A stretch of DNA of 64,000 bases from Phycisphaerales bacterium (GCA_020845755.1 JADLFE010000035.1:1-64000); one strand, 5' to 3'; counted from the stretch's first letter, positions 47,334-57,296 are shown. A program made the numbers and translations. Notes: generated from the letters alone by a model not told the origin.

Positions 47334-49457
47334 CTATGGCCTGGCGATTCCGTCGATCATCGCCGACAGATCCGCGATTACGTGCTCGTACTCGCCGATC
47401 GCGTGATTGAACCCCTCAAGGTCCCTGTCGCTCAGCGCTCGGCGCAGTTCCGGGAGCATCCACGCGGCGTAGCCCGAATCGCGATCCGGGGCGGCGTACA
47501 GGTTCTTGAACCAGCCGCGCCCCGTAAGGCCGCCGTCGCGTTTCCACGCCCGATCGCAGGCCATCATCGCGCGATTCGCGTTCTCAATCGCTCTCACATC
47601 CGTGAGCGCCACCAGCCGCGTCTTGGCCGCCTCGCCGATGGGTGTGAGCGCGTTGCACTTCTCGATCATCGCCTCAACGCGCTCCACCGACGCATGCCAC
47701 TCGACGTCCATCTTCGCCGCGTCGTCGCGGATCGCGCCGAGCAGCCGCGCCGTCTCGCTCCCGTAGCGCCAGGGTTCGAGGGGCACCAGCGCCGGCCCAC
47801 CGGCGATCGCCGCCGCCGTCGCCGCCATCCGCGTCACCATCAACGCCGGCTCGTAGTCCTCTCCCACCACCTTGCGGTACCACGCGCGCGTGTCATAGAT
47901 CGAGTGATACGAAGTGCCCGCCGCACCGCCCGCGCCAAACGCGGCGCTCGGCACCATCGCGTGGCACAAGAATCCGACGTGGTCCGACCCGCCGCCCAGG
48001 TCGCCGAACCCGCCGCCGCCCGCCTTCCACGCGTCGAACACCGTCCGCGCCGCCTCGCGCGCCTGCGGCACGCGCTTCATCGCTTCCTCGACAATCCCCT
48101 GGACCGACGGCGACGCGGCGCTGCCGAAACTCGGGCCCATCGACGCCATGTCGAGGTTGATGTACATCACGCCGTCGCGCTCGAGCTTCTCGCGCCGGCT
48201 CTCCACATACTCGCTGGAGCCGATGATGCCCATCTCTTCCGCGCCCCACGCGGCAAACACGATCGACCGAGCCGGCTTCCACCCCTGCTCGCGCATCTGG
48301 GTGAGCGTTCGTGCCGCTTCGATCAGCGTGATGAGCCCGCACGTCGGGTCCGCTGCGCCATATCCCCACGCGTCGTGATGGCACCCGAGCACGATCGTCT
48401 CGTCGGGGAAGATCTCGCCGCGCATGGTCGCGACGACGTTGGCCGTCGGCGTGATTTCTCGCTTCTGCTCCACCGCGACGCGGACTTTCACCGCGCCGTT
48501 CCCATCGACGCGATAGGGCAAAGGAAGGCCTCCCTGCCAGCCCGTCGGCACGGCCGCGCCGCGCATCCGCTTCATGATCTCGACCACGCCGTTCCACGCC
48601 ATCGGCTGCACCGGGATCGCGGGCATGGCGACCGCGTCGATCGCGACGCGCGGAGCGTTCATGGTCGCCTCGACGCCCGGCGTCAGCGGATCGCCGATGT
48701 AGTCGAGCGTGAGCAGGCTCCCGCGTTCGATGCAGGTCTCATTCGCAAAGCCGCCCTCGGGATACATCAGCCCGCGCGCGTAGCCGGAATCGGCGGGGTC
48801 TGTATAGATGATGAGCGCGACCGCGCCCGCGGCCTGGGCGAACTTGGCCTTGTAGCCGCGGAAGTTCCCGCCATAACGCGCGATCACGACCTTGCCGCGC
48901 ACGTCAATACCAAGCGATGCGAGTTGTTCATAGTCTTCTTTGCGCCCGTAGTTGGCGTAGACGACGTCGCCGGTCGCGTCGCCGCTCCCGCTATACCCGT
49001 TCCAGCCGAACGTGAGGGCGGTGTTGAGCGTGTCGGGGTCCTCGGCGAGCGACTTTTCCTTGAGTGGAAGTTCACCGCGCCCGCCGGGGATATCGGGCGC
49101 GATCACCTCGACCTTCGCGGAAATCGGCGTCGGGAGCAGCGGCCAGATGTCGTGGCGCTCCACCTCAAGTCCCAGGTCGCGGAACGTCGAGACGAGATTC
49201 TCGATGACGTGCTGATCGCCCTGCGACCCCGCGATGTGCGGCTCGGACGCGACCAGATCGTGCCACGAGCGCAGCCGGGCGGCGGCGGGAATTGACACGG
49301 TTCCCTCGATACCACCATGAGACGCGCCTGCCACACCGGCGGGTGCCTCTTGATCACGCGGCGCAGCGCCGAGCACAGCCCCGATCGCCGCGAAGCCGCC
49401 CGCGACAACCGCCGCGATACCGAGGACGCGAGGGATGACGCTCGCCACACACCTCAT
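47334..49457 (-). CDS. Exported M28-family zinc metallopeptidase (glutamate carboxypeptidase II type)
   Basis: 707-aa exported aminopeptidase/carboxypeptidase with architecture of the NAALADase/transferrin receptor group: signal or anchor segment VIPRVLGIAAVVAGGFAAIG, PA-like domain (KVVIARYGGNFRGYKAKFAQ), M28 catalytic domain, and a C-terminal dimerisation helix bundle. Zinc ligands are in CHHDAWGYGAADPTCG (His, Asp), FAAWGAEEMGIIG (catalytic Glu and Glu), INLDMASMG (Asp) and the final His in SYHSIYDT. The ATG overlaps the cstA stop by 4 bases; a longer frame to 49781 lies within cstA. The peptidase probably supplies peptides or amino acids to the cell in step with CstA. Substrate unknown. 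Confidence 0.9.
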   Translation of the reverse strand: MRCVASVIPRVLGIAAVVAGGFAAIGAVLGAAPRDQEAPAGVAGASHGGIEGTVSIPAAARLRSWHDLVASEPHIAGSQGDQHVIENLVSTFRDLGLEVERHDIWPLLPTPISAKVEVIAPDIPGGRGELPLKEKSLAEDPDTLNTALTFGWNGYSGSGDATGDVVYANYGRKEDYEQLASLGIDVRGKVVIARYGGNFRGYKAKFAQAAGAVALIIYTDPADSGYARGLMYPEGGFANETCIERGSLLTLDYIGDPLTPGVEATMNAPRVAIDAVAMPAIPVQPMAWNGVVEIMKRMRGAAVPTGWQGGLPLPYRVDGNGAVKVRVAVEQKREITPTANVVATMRGEIFPDETIVLGCHHDAWGYGAADPTCGLITLIEAARTLTQMREQGWKPARSIVFAAWGAEEMGIIGSSEYVESRREKLERDGVMYINLDMASMGPSFGSAASPSVQGIVEEAMKRVPQAREAARTVFDAWKAGGGGFGDLGGGSDHVGFLCHAMVPSAAFGAGGAAGTSYHSIYDTRAWYRKVVGEDYEPALMVTRMAATAAAIAGGPALVPLEPWRYGSETARLLGAIRDDAAKMDVEWHASVERVEAMIEKCNALTPIGEAAKTRLVALTDVRAIENANRAMMACDRAWKRDGGLTGRGWFKNLYAAPDRDSGYAAWMLPELRRALSDRDLEGFNHAIGEYEHVIADLSAMIDGIARP

Positions 49458-51178
49458 GCCGCGGCCTCCGTGGCCCTTCCGCGTTTGACCGCAGCGAGGG
49501 CCTCGAGCACAAAGACGCACGCCAGCGCCAGAAGCGCGATCGCGACGCCGGCGTTCATGAGCGGAGCATCGACCTTCCAGCCCGACGCCGAGGCACCGCG
49601 ATAGGCCGCCACGATCTGGACAATCAACGCCGTGACGGTCACGCTCATGACCAGCACCATGGGGATCGCGACGTACCAGATGCGTTTGCGCTGCCGCCAA
49701 AGCCAGATTGTGATGCCTAGGAGCGTGAGCGACGCCAGCAGTTGGTTCGACGTGCCGAAGAGCGTCCAGAACGTCCGCCACGAGCCCTTCTCGGCGGTCC
49801 AGAGGATGGCGAGCGGGATGCCCGCGGTGAGGACGCCCGCGACCACGCCGGCGCCGCGGCTCTTGAACCCCGTGAGTTCCTGGAGCAGGTACCGCCCCAG
49901 TCGCGTCGCGACGTCGAGCGTGTCAAACACGAACGTCGCGATCACCATCGTGCCGAAGGTCTTGGCGTAGATCATGTGCTGATCGCCGAAGATGGCGGCA
50001 AAGAACCGGGCCAGCCCCTCGCCATAGAGCACGCCCGGCACCGTCGCAAAGGACTTGGCCTTGTCGGGCGAGACGATCATCACGGTCGCAAGCGCGATGA
50101 TCGCGACGAAGCCCTCCATGAGCATCGCGCCGAAGGCGATCGGAGTGCAGTGCGATTCCTTGCTGACCTGCTTGCTGGTGGTTCCGCCGCACACCAGGCC
50201 GTGGAACCCCGAGCACGCACCGCAGGCGATGGTGACGAAGAGGAAGGGAAACATGAGTTGAGTCATGGACGCGGATTCACCGCCGGCAAACCATGTGAAG
50301 ATGTTTGCGTCGCCCGGCGCGATCGCGGGCTGTTCAATCTTGAACCCCCCGAACAGCAGCCCAAACACGCCCAGGGCCAGCGAAACATACAGCACAAACC
50401 CGCCGAGATAGCCCCGCGGCTGCTGAAGCAGCCACAGCGGGAGCAGCGACGCTATGAAGCAGTACCCGAGAATGCCGGCGTGCCAGACCTTGATGTCGTA
50501 CACCATCGCGTTGGACATCTTCGTGCCCAGCCACACCATCGCGAACGTGCCGGGCACGAAGATCAGCGTCACCAGCCACATCGGCGGCTTGAGCTTCCAC
50601 TGCACCAATCCCAGCACGACCGCCAGCGCCAGGTACAGGACGCTCGACGCCGCCACCGCCCCGCCGCGGTTGAAGTCGGCCTGGATCGCCTGGAGTTCCG
50701 GGTCATTGCCGATGAAGTTGAGCGCGGTGATATCGGCGAACGCGGTGATGACATACAGCAGCGAGATCCAGATGAATGCGACGATCGCCAGATACGCGCG
50801 CCGCCCCAGGTTGTGCCGCGCGATATCGGCGATCGAGTGCGCCCCGTGGCGAACCGACGCGACCAGGGCCGAAAGATCGTGTACCGCGCCGATGAAGATC
50901 ACCCCGATCACGATCCAGAGCACGCACGGCAGCCAGCCGAACGCCATGCACGCCGCGATCGGGCCCACGATCGGCCCCGCCGCCGCGATCGCCGAGAAGT
51001 GCTGGCCCAGCAGGTAGAAAGGCTTGGTCGGGACGAAGTCCACGCCGTCGTTCTTGGCAACCGCGGGTGTCGTGCGCGTATCGTCGAGGCTGAACTGGCG
51101 TGCGATGAACCGCCCGTACACGACATAGCCGACCGCGAGGATCGCAAGGATGGTCAGTGCCAGAACGGATAGGCTCAT
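49454..51178 (-). CDS. cstA: Carbon starvation protein CstA
   Basis: 574-aa polytopic transporter for pyruvate or peptides in the CstA/BtsT family. Conserved segments are clear: NDGVDFVPTKPFYLLGQHFS, AAAGPIVGPIAACMAFGWLP, HDLSALVASVRHGAHSIADI and, in the centre, CSGFHGLVCGGTTSKQV. About 14 or more membrane helices can be traced. ATG 51178 (MSLSVLALTILAILAVGYV) is the family N-terminus; the longer frame to 52105 is antisense to psuG. It is shorter than E. coli CstA (701 aa), as in the short BtsT-like group. Followed by an overlapping M28 peptidase gene. Confidence 0.95.
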   Translation of the reverse strand: MSLSVLALTILAILAVGYVVYGRFIARQFSLDDTRTTPAVAKNDGVDFVPTKPFYLLGQHFSAIAAAGPIVGPIAACMAFGWLPCVLWIVIGVIFIGAVHDLSALVASVRHGAHSIADIARHNLGRRAYLAIVAFIWISLLYVITAFADITALNFIGNDPELQAIQADFNRGGAVAASSVLYLALAVVLGLVQWKLKPPMWLVTLIFVPGTFAMVWLGTKMSNAMVYDIKVWHAGILGYCFIASLLPLWLLQQPRGYLGGFVLYVSLALGVFGLLFGGFKIEQPAIAPGDANIFTWFAGGESASMTQLMFPFLFVTIACGACSGFHGLVCGGTTSKQVSKESHCTPIAFGAMLMEGFVAIIALATVMIVSPDKAKSFATVPGVLYGEGLARFFAAIFGDQHMIYAKTFGTMVIATFVFDTLDVATRLGRYLLQELTGFKSRGAGVVAGVLTAGIPLAILWTAEKGSWRTFWTLFGTSNQLLASLTLLGITIWLWRQRKRIWYVAIPMVLVMSVTVTALIVQIVAAYRGASASGWKVDAPLMNAGVAIALLALACVFVLEALAAVKRGRATEAAA

Positions 51179-51319
51179 GTGGGCGAGAATCTCCTGCGCG
51201 GCAGGGGCGGCGACCAAGGCCGGCCCGGCGTGCGGCGGCAGGATACCGGAAACTGGGATCGTTGAATACGCCCGATCGACGCCCCCGATCGCGCGGGCGG
51301 ACGATGACGAAAGGACCTG

Positions 51320-52195
51320 ATGATTCCGAACCTCATCAACCGGGCAGATCCCCACGCCGTCGCGCTCGAAACCACGCTGCTCCTGCACGGCGTGCCGCGC
51401 TCCGGCGCCGCCGACCTCGCACGCACGCTCGTCGACATCGTGAGGAAATACGGCGCTTCGCCGACGCTCATCGCCCTCTATCGCGGGCAGCCCGTCGTCG
51501 GCCTCACCGACGCCGAACTCGCCGAACTCCTCGCCGCTCCCTCGGTCCCCAAGGCCAACTCCGCCAACCTCGGCGTGCTCATGCACCGCGGGCAGCACGC
51601 CGCAACCACTGTCAGCACCACCATGGAACTCGCCGCGTCCGCGGGAGTGCGTGTCTTTGCCACCGGCGGCCTGGGCGGCGTCCATCGCGGCTGCGCCGAG
51701 CACTTCGATGTCAGTTCCGACCTCGCCGCCTTCACCCGCTTCCCCGTCGCGGTCGTTTCCAGCGGCGTGAAGTCCATCCTCGACGTCGTCGCCACCCGTG
51801 AGGCCCTCGAAACCCTCGGCGTTCCCGTCGTTGGTTTTCGGACCGACCGCTTCCCCGCGTTCTACCAGCGGGAGAGCGCCGGAGGGGTCGACGCCCGATT
51901 TGAGGACGCGGGCGACCTGGCGGAATTCGTACGCACTGAGCTCGCCCGTTCCAGCCGGGGTGTTCTGGTGGTCAATCCGGTCCCCGCTGAGCACGAGATC
52001 GACGCGGGCAAGTGGCGGACATGGCTGGACTTGGCGATGGAGCGGGCCCGCGCCACGGGCGCCGCCGGGCGGGACCTGACCCCCGCGCTCCTCGCCGCGG
52101 TTCACGACCTTTCTGGGGGAGAGACCCTCCGAGCGAACATTGAACTGGTGATGTCGAATACGGCCTTGGCGGCCCAGATCTCGGCCCGCCTGTGA
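51320..52195 (+). CDS. psuG: Pseudouridine-5'-phosphate glycosidase
   Basis: 291-aa enzyme that cleaves pseudouridine 5'-phosphate to uracil and ribose 5-phosphate in RNA breakdown. Family motifs are ALETTLLLHGVPRSGAADLA (N-terminal substrate loop), ATGGLGGVHRGCAEHFDVSS (about 113-133, metal and phosphate site) and VVSSGVKSILDVVATREALE. Length fits (about 300). The pseudouridine kinase gene (psuK) and a transporter, usual neighbours, are absent. It is divergent from cstA with 141 bp between. Confidence 0.9.
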   Translation: MIPNLINRADPHAVALETTLLLHGVPRSGAADLARTLVDIVRKYGASPTLIALYRGQPVVGLTDAELAELLAAPSVPKANSANLGVLMHRGQHAATTVSTTMELAASAGVRVFATGGLGGVHRGCAEHFDVSSDLAAFTRFPVAVVSSGVKSILDVVATREALETLGVPVVGFRTDRFPAFYQRESAGGVDARFEDAGDLAEFVRTELARSSRGVLVVNPVPAEHEIDAGKWRTWLDLAMERARATGAAGRDLTPALLAAVHDLSGGETLRANIELVMSNTALAAQISARL

Positions 52196-52208
52196 ACCCG
52201 AGGAACAA

Positions 52209-52231
52209 GCGCAAACTTCACGCTTTTGCGC
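52209..52231 (+). terminator. Possible hairpin after psuG
   Basis: Inverted repeat GCGCAAA and TTTGCGC around a 9-base loop begins 14 bp after the psuG stop. Not followed by a U-run, so it may be an RNA stabiliser or an operator. Confidence 0.35.
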
Positions 52232-52428
52232 CTAGGTCTTCGCCCGGGCAGGGCTGCGCGAGGATACAGTTTGCTCCCCTGAGCATTGTGAATGAAGGGG
52301 TCTTAGTTGCGCCGTCGCGGTGGAGTCGCGCAGGCGGAACACGGGCCCGGATTTGGTAGGACCAGTCGCGCAGTGCCCGGGCTCACGATGGACGGGTATC
52401 GCACTTTCTCTTGGAAGGAGATCAGAGG

Positions 52429-54612
52429 ATGAATCGTCGATTGACCGCTCTTTCGCTCATGGCCCTCGCGGGCATGGCCGCCCCGGCGTTCGCCCAGGAC
52501 AGCGTGGACAAGTACGCCGCCGGTCTCCCCGGCGACGCGCTCGATCCGTGGACCGCGGGTGTGCCCAATCAGAAGGCAGCGTATGTCGTCGACCTCACGC
52601 CGCTGTACACCTCGTGCGGCACGCGGTTCGGCATCGCGCCGCTGATCAAGTCCAGCCGCACCAACCCGGCGTATTTCGGGAGCCTCTTCAGCGCCCAGTC
52701 CATCAGTTCGACGGCGCGCAACAACTCGCCGCTCCCCTCGGCCCAGTACAAGGTCTGGAACACCGCGGGCGAGGGCATCAACCCGATTCACAACAACACG
52801 ACCGGCACCATCGTCCCCAACCTCTTTGCCAACGGCGACTCCACCCAGTTCGGCGTGATGATCGCCGAATTCTCGACCGACGGCGGGGGCACCAACTCCA
52901 ACAACGTGCTCGGCGCCGTGGTCAACTATGACCCCGCCCGCGCCTCTCGCCTCTATGTCACCAAGTACATCGCCGCCACCAACCAGACCGCCATGGGCTC
53001 CGGCGACAACTCCCAGATCGGCGTCGGCACCGTCGACTCCGAGGGCAACGTCTACTTCCGCGCCGACAACAACAACGCCGCCACCACCGGCGCCAACCCC
53101 CTCACCGCCAGCAACATCTTCCGCGTCCGCATGCAGAACCGCAACCCCGCGATCAACAACGAGATCAGCAACGCGGGCGGCGCCGACGCTGGCGCCACCA
53201 ACTGGCTCGTCGTCAACGACGCCAACAACCACGGCGCGCCCCAGAACGTTCCCTCCGAGTTGATCCCCAACGGGCGATACATCGGCGCCAACTTCCTCAC
53301 CCAGTACGAGTGGGAGCGCCCGAGCACCACGCTCGGAACCACGACCGCCCACCGCCCCGGCACCACCGACCACCGCGGTTCGGTCGCCTTCTATCCCGTC
53401 GGGATGTTCGGCGCCGGCACCGTCGGCACCGGCGGCGTCCTCAGCGTTGTCTCCGGAACCAACTCCATGTCCCTCTGGGGCGTGAACCCGGACGGCTCAG
53501 TCAACGCCGCCACCGCCCGCACCTTCACCCTGCCGGCCAATCCGACCGACGTTTGCCCGGCCTACACCTTCGACAACGACGCCACCAGTTTCTTCGAGAA
53601 CTATCGATCCCAGGTCGCCTTCCGCGGCCCGGTCAGCCAGGTCGCTATCGGGCAGGATAAGAACGGCAACGGCCTGGCCGCGGCCATGATCGCCACGACC
53701 GCGACCGCGACCAACCCGTGGAACGCCATCGTCGCCGCTCGCTTCAACCCCGCCAACACCAGCCAGCCGCAGTGGCGCCTCGTCGCGTGGAATAACACGC
53801 CATCCGCCACCGGCAAGCCCATCAAGGGCGACTACGGCATGGACGGCATGCCCTTCACCGGCGATGCCGGTGAGTTCGACGGCGTGTGCGACGCCCTCGA
53901 CGGTCCGATCGGCCGCATCGCCAGCATGTCCGAACTCCAGATCGGCATCGCCGGCCCGTCGATCAGCGCCCCGGCGTTCGACGCCGCCGGAAACGTCTGG
54001 TTCCTCTCGGCCGTTGCCCTCAACAAGATGGGCAGCGACAACGTCCCCTACATCGACTATGACACCGCGCTCATCCGCGCTGTCTACAACGGCGCGTCCT
54101 TCTGCTGGGATCTCGAACTCGTCCTGGAACTCGGCAAGACCTTCGACGGCAAAAACTCCAACACGCCCTGGCAGGTCCAGTTCATGGAGGTCGCCGACAG
54201 CAACTCCGTCGCGTCCGGCACCTTCTTCTCCAGCAACCTCTTGCCCAGCGCCTGGAACAACACCAACTTCGGCGAAGTTCCCAACTCCTCCTCGACGAAC
54301 CTCGGCGGGCTGGTCCTGGGCGCCAAGATCGTCTACGACGCCGACAATGACGGCGACTTCAGCGATCCCACCTCGTCCTCCGGCGATCCCCTGAGCCACG
54401 ACGAGGCCTACAACGTCCTCCTCTACATCGGCAACATGGACAAGCGCTGCCCCGCCGATTTCAACGGCGACGGCTTCGTGAACGCCCTGGACTACGACGC
54501 CTTCGCCAGCGCCTTTGAGATGGGCGACGGCGCCGCCGACGTCAACTACGACGGCTTCTCCAACGCCCTCGATTATGACGAATTCGCCTCTCACTTCGAG
54601 ATGGGCTGCTGA
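52429..54612 (+). CDS. Secreted protein of unknown function with Gly-Cys dockerin module
   Basis: 727-aa exported protein: signal peptide RRLTALSLMALAGMAAPAFA, then about 620 residues of Asn/Thr/Gly-rich, mostly beta sequence with no family I recognise (for example IGVGTVDSEGNVYFRADNNN and KAAYVVDLTPLYTSCGTRFG). The last 54 residues (54448-54609) are the tandem EF-hand-like module CPADFNGDGFVNALDYDAF ... DYDEFASHFEMGC. ATG 52429 follows GGAAGGAG with a slightly long spacing. A strong terminator lies just after the stop. Asn/Asp-rich composition fits a secreted extracellular or surface protein. Confidence 0.75.
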   Translation: MNRRLTALSLMALAGMAAPAFAQDSVDKYAAGLPGDALDPWTAGVPNQKAAYVVDLTPLYTSCGTRFGIAPLIKSSRTNPAYFGSLFSAQSISSTARNNSPLPSAQYKVWNTAGEGINPIHNNTTGTIVPNLFANGDSTQFGVMIAEFSTDGGGTNSNNVLGAVVNYDPARASRLYVTKYIAATNQTAMGSGDNSQIGVGTVDSEGNVYFRADNNNAATTGANPLTASNIFRVRMQNRNPAINNEISNAGGADAGATNWLVVNDANNHGAPQNVPSELIPNGRYIGANFLTQYEWERPSTTLGTTTAHRPGTTDHRGSVAFYPVGMFGAGTVGTGGVLSVVSGTNSMSLWGVNPDGSVNAATARTFTLPANPTDVCPAYTFDNDATSFFENYRSQVAFRGPVSQVAIGQDKNGNGLAAAMIATTATATNPWNAIVAARFNPANTSQPQWRLVAWNNTPSATGKPIKGDYGMDGMPFTGDAGEFDGVCDALDGPIGRIASMSELQIGIAGPSISAPAFDAAGNVWFLSAVALNKMGSDNVPYIDYDTALIRAVYNGASFCWDLELVLELGKTFDGKNSNTPWQVQFMEVADSNSVASGTFFSSNLLPSAWNNTNFGEVPNSSSTNLGGLVLGAKIVYDADNDGDFSDPTSSSGDPLSHDEAYNVLLYIGNMDKRCPADFNGDGFVNALDYDAFASAFEMGDGAADVNYDGFSNALDYDEFASHFEMGC

Positions 54613-54630
54613 TCGATCACACGCCATTCA

Positions 54631-54666
54631 ACCGGGCCCTCGCCAACGCGGGGGCCCGGTCTTTTG
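54631..54666 (+). terminator. Rho-independent terminator after the 52429-54612 gene
   Basis: Stem ACCGGGCCC / GGGCCCGGT around a 13-base loop is followed by CTTTTGTT. It starts about 19 bp beyond the stop codon. Confidence 0.85.
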
Positions 54667-54763
54667 TTGAGGAATCCCGGATTCTCGGCCCTTGGAGGGG
54701 GCCGCATGTTCGGGTAGCATGGCGTTCCGACCGGTATCTCCGGCGGATAGAGGGAGTGATTGC

Positions 54764-56404
54764 ATGAATCGTTGCGCTCGGACGGTCTCGGCGTCGTTGG
54801 CTTTGGTCTTGGCCGCGGGCGCATCGGCTCAGTGGAACCCCGCCGCCGGTCAGTGGGGCAAGTCCGATTCGCGCGACCTCCGCGTCATGACCTGGAACAT
54901 CCTCGACGGCATCTGTCGGACCAACAACAAGGTTGAGGACCTCAACAACTGGTCGGCGCTGGCCCGCATCGTCGCCGCCATGAAGCCCGACGTCCTCATC
55001 CTTCAGGAAACCGGGGACAACGACGGGAACGGCACGGGGAGCGGCGTCGACTCCACCTCGCAACTCACCACCACCTTCAACTACTTCCTGCACGGCGGAA
55101 ACGACTCGTTCAAGAGCAACGCCCCCGTCACCGCGTGGGTGCAGAAGTACGCACCCACGTACGACCTCCCCTACATCTACGTGAGTTTCAGCAGCGACGG
55201 ATTCAATCGCAATGTCGTCCTCAGCCGCTACCCCTTCGTCGACATCACAGGCGACGGCCTCACCGCCGTCAGCACCTGGAGTTCACTCCCGGACCTGTAC
55301 GCCCCGGGCGGCACACCCGGGATCCGCGGTTTCATCTTCACCGAGATCAACCTGCCCGACGCTGACTACGCCGGCAATCTCATCGTCGGAACCGCCCACC
55401 TCAAGGCCGGCGGCGCCGCCAGTGACAAGTCCGAACGCCTCATCGCTTCGCAGAATATCGCCTACTACATCGACTACATGTTCAATGGCGGGGGCACCGC
55501 CACCCCCGATCCGCGCGGCATGATCCTCGATTCCCCCGCCGCCACCCTCGTCCCTTCCGCAACCACCCCCGTCATCTGGGGCGGCGACTTCAACGAAGAC
55601 GAAAACTCCAACGGCCGCGACGGGCCTGCCTGGTGGATGACCAAGGCCCAGGTCAATGGCGGGACCGATGGGACCGACCGTGACCGCACCGATTGCACCT
55701 ACGACGACGCACGAGACTACTTCACCAACAACCGCACGACCCAGTCGTCCAGCAAACTCGACTACATCTGCTGGCAGGACTCGATCGCCACGCTCCGCCG
55801 ATCCTTCATCTTCAACTCCGTCAACTGCAACAGCACCACGACACCCCCCGAACTGGTCGGTTATGTCGGCGGGTTCACCCTTTGCACCAGTTTCGCCTCC
55901 GATCACCGCCCGGTGATCGCTGATTTCATCCTCCCCGCGCCCGTGTCCCAGCCCGGCGTGTTCAATCTTCTCTCACCCGCCGACGGAGCGGTCGACCTCG
56001 CCCTCACGCCCACCCTCACCTGGAGTCCCTCCTCCAACGCCACCTCCTACACCGTCAAGGTTTCACTCTCCCCGAGTCTGTCCAGCCCCATCGTCAACGC
56101 CACCGGCGTCACCGGCACCTCGTACACCATCGGCGGCGGGGTGCTCGCCGAATGCGGGCAGTACTACTGGGGAGTCATAGCGACCAACAGCGCCGGATCG
56201 CGGACATCATCGCCCGCCTCCTTCGGCTTCCTCACCTACTCCCCCGGCGATTTCAACCACGACGGCTTTGTCAACGGCCTGGACTACGACGAGTTCGCCT
56301 CGGTCTTTGAGGCCGGCGACCTCGCCGCCGACTTCAACAACGATGGCTTCGTCAATGGCCTGGACTACGACGAGTTCGCTTCGCACTTCGAACTCGGGTG
56401 CTGA
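54764..56404 (+). CDS. Secreted endonuclease/exonuclease/phosphatase-fold protein with Fn3-like and Gly-Cys dockerin modules
   Basis: 546-aa exported enzyme. Signal peptide ARTVSASLALVLAAGASA is followed by the endonuclease/exonuclease/phosphatase domain with its active-site motifs: VMTWNILDG (Asn), DVLILQETGDNDG (Glu), RNVVLSRYPFVD, GTAHLKAGG (His), VIWGGDFNEDENSNG (Asp, Asn) and SDHRPVIADF (Asp-His). A Fn3/Ig-like domain (about 400-485: SPADGAVDLALTPTLTWSP) precedes the C-terminal 54-residue dockerin-like module (56240-56401) that ends in Leu-Gly-Cys. It may hydrolyse nucleic acids or phosphoesters outside the cell. ATG 54764 has GGGAG 7 bases upstream. Sixty bp downstream of a terminator, so an independent unit. 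Confidence 0.88.
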   Translation: MNRCARTVSASLALVLAAGASAQWNPAAGQWGKSDSRDLRVMTWNILDGICRTNNKVEDLNNWSALARIVAAMKPDVLILQETGDNDGNGTGSGVDSTSQLTTTFNYFLHGGNDSFKSNAPVTAWVQKYAPTYDLPYIYVSFSSDGFNRNVVLSRYPFVDITGDGLTAVSTWSSLPDLYAPGGTPGIRGFIFTEINLPDADYAGNLIVGTAHLKAGGAASDKSERLIASQNIAYYIDYMFNGGGTATPDPRGMILDSPAATLVPSATTPVIWGGDFNEDENSNGRDGPAWWMTKAQVNGGTDGTDRDRTDCTYDDARDYFTNNRTTQSSSKLDYICWQDSIATLRRSFIFNSVNCNSTTTPPELVGYVGGFTLCTSFASDHRPVIADFILPAPVSQPGVFNLLSPADGAVDLALTPTLTWSPSSNATSYTVKVSLSPSLSSPIVNATGVTGTSYTIGGGVLAECGQYYWGVIATNSAGSRTSSPASFGFLTYSPGDFNHDGFVNGLDYDEFASVFEAGDLAADFNNDGFVNGLDYDEFASHFELGC

Positions 56405-56591
56405 GGACGCGGTGACGGAGAGACGAGAAAAGGCGATCGGGTGATCAAGGCGTGAACCCGGCGAGCCGGTCGTCCGTCGCGGCCTCATGCGCAATTCGGC
56501 GATGTACCGAACAACCCGGTTCCATGTGCCCGGGGCGATGCGACGATGTGTGATGCCGTCGCGCCCAGCATGAAAGCCGCGCGCGATCGAT

Positions 56592-57092
56592 TCACCGCGG
56601 CGGGAGCCCCGCGCCGCTGGCGGCGCGAAGTTCGGCGAGCGTCTTGTTCAACTGCTTCTGCAGCAGGCTCAGGCGGAGCAACGACTTCACCCGCGTGAGC
56701 AACTCGACCTTCAGCACCGGCTTGGTGAGGAAGTCATCCGCGCCGCACTCCACCGCTCGCTCAACGTCGCTTACCTCCGACAACGCCGTGACCATCACGA
56801 TCGGGATCTCCCGCGTCGCCGCATCGCCCTTGAGTTTGGAGCACACCTGGAACCCGCTGACCCGCGGCATCATCACGTCGAGCAGGATCAGGCTGGGGTG
56901 CTCGGCCGCCACCGCCGCCAGCGCCTCCGTGCCGTCCTTGGCCGTCTTCACACGGCACCCAAGTTCGGCGACATAGTCCTCGAGCAACTCGAGATTCTGC
57001 TCGTTGTCGTCCACCAGCAGAATGAGCGAGGACGTGAGGTCCTCGGCGGACAAATCGGACGAACTCGGGACCGGCGTGCTGGGTGACGTCAT
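56592..57092 (-). CDS. Single-domain response regulator
   Basis: 166-aa receiver (REC) protein. Asp 28 and Asp 29 (LILLVDDN), phosphoacceptor Asp 72 (LILLDVMMPRVSGF), Thr 102 (VMVTAL) and Lys 124 (FLTKPV) are all present. A short helical C-terminus (LLQKQLNKTLAELR) may form a coiled-coil; there is no DNA-binding or enzymatic output domain. A histidine kinase is not adjacent. The ATG at 57092 was chosen because the receiver begins about 20 residues later; the in-frame upstream reading to 57686 is antisense to the neighbouring gene. Confidence 0.92.
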   Translation of the reverse strand: MTSPSTPVPSSSDLSAEDLTSSLILLVDDNEQNLELLEDYVAELGCRVKTAKDGTEALAAVAAEHPSLILLDVMMPRVSGFQVCSKLKGDAATREIPIVMVTALSEVSDVERAVECGADDFLTKPVLKVELLTRVKSLLRLSLLQKQLNKTLAELRAASGAGLPPR

Positions 57093-57296
57093 ACGAACAA
57101 AGTCCTTTCGGGCGGACGCGATCACGTTCCACCGACGGCCAGGCCGCCCCTGGTCCGGGAATGGACCGACACGGGGTATGGTACTAAAGATCATAGTGGG
57201 CTGAGTTTGCGCCCGCCGAGGTGGGCTCGGTGCGAGAACGCGCGCGGATGGTCGGGTCTGGTGGGGTCGGGCTGTGGGGCTCGGGAAGGATTTCTG

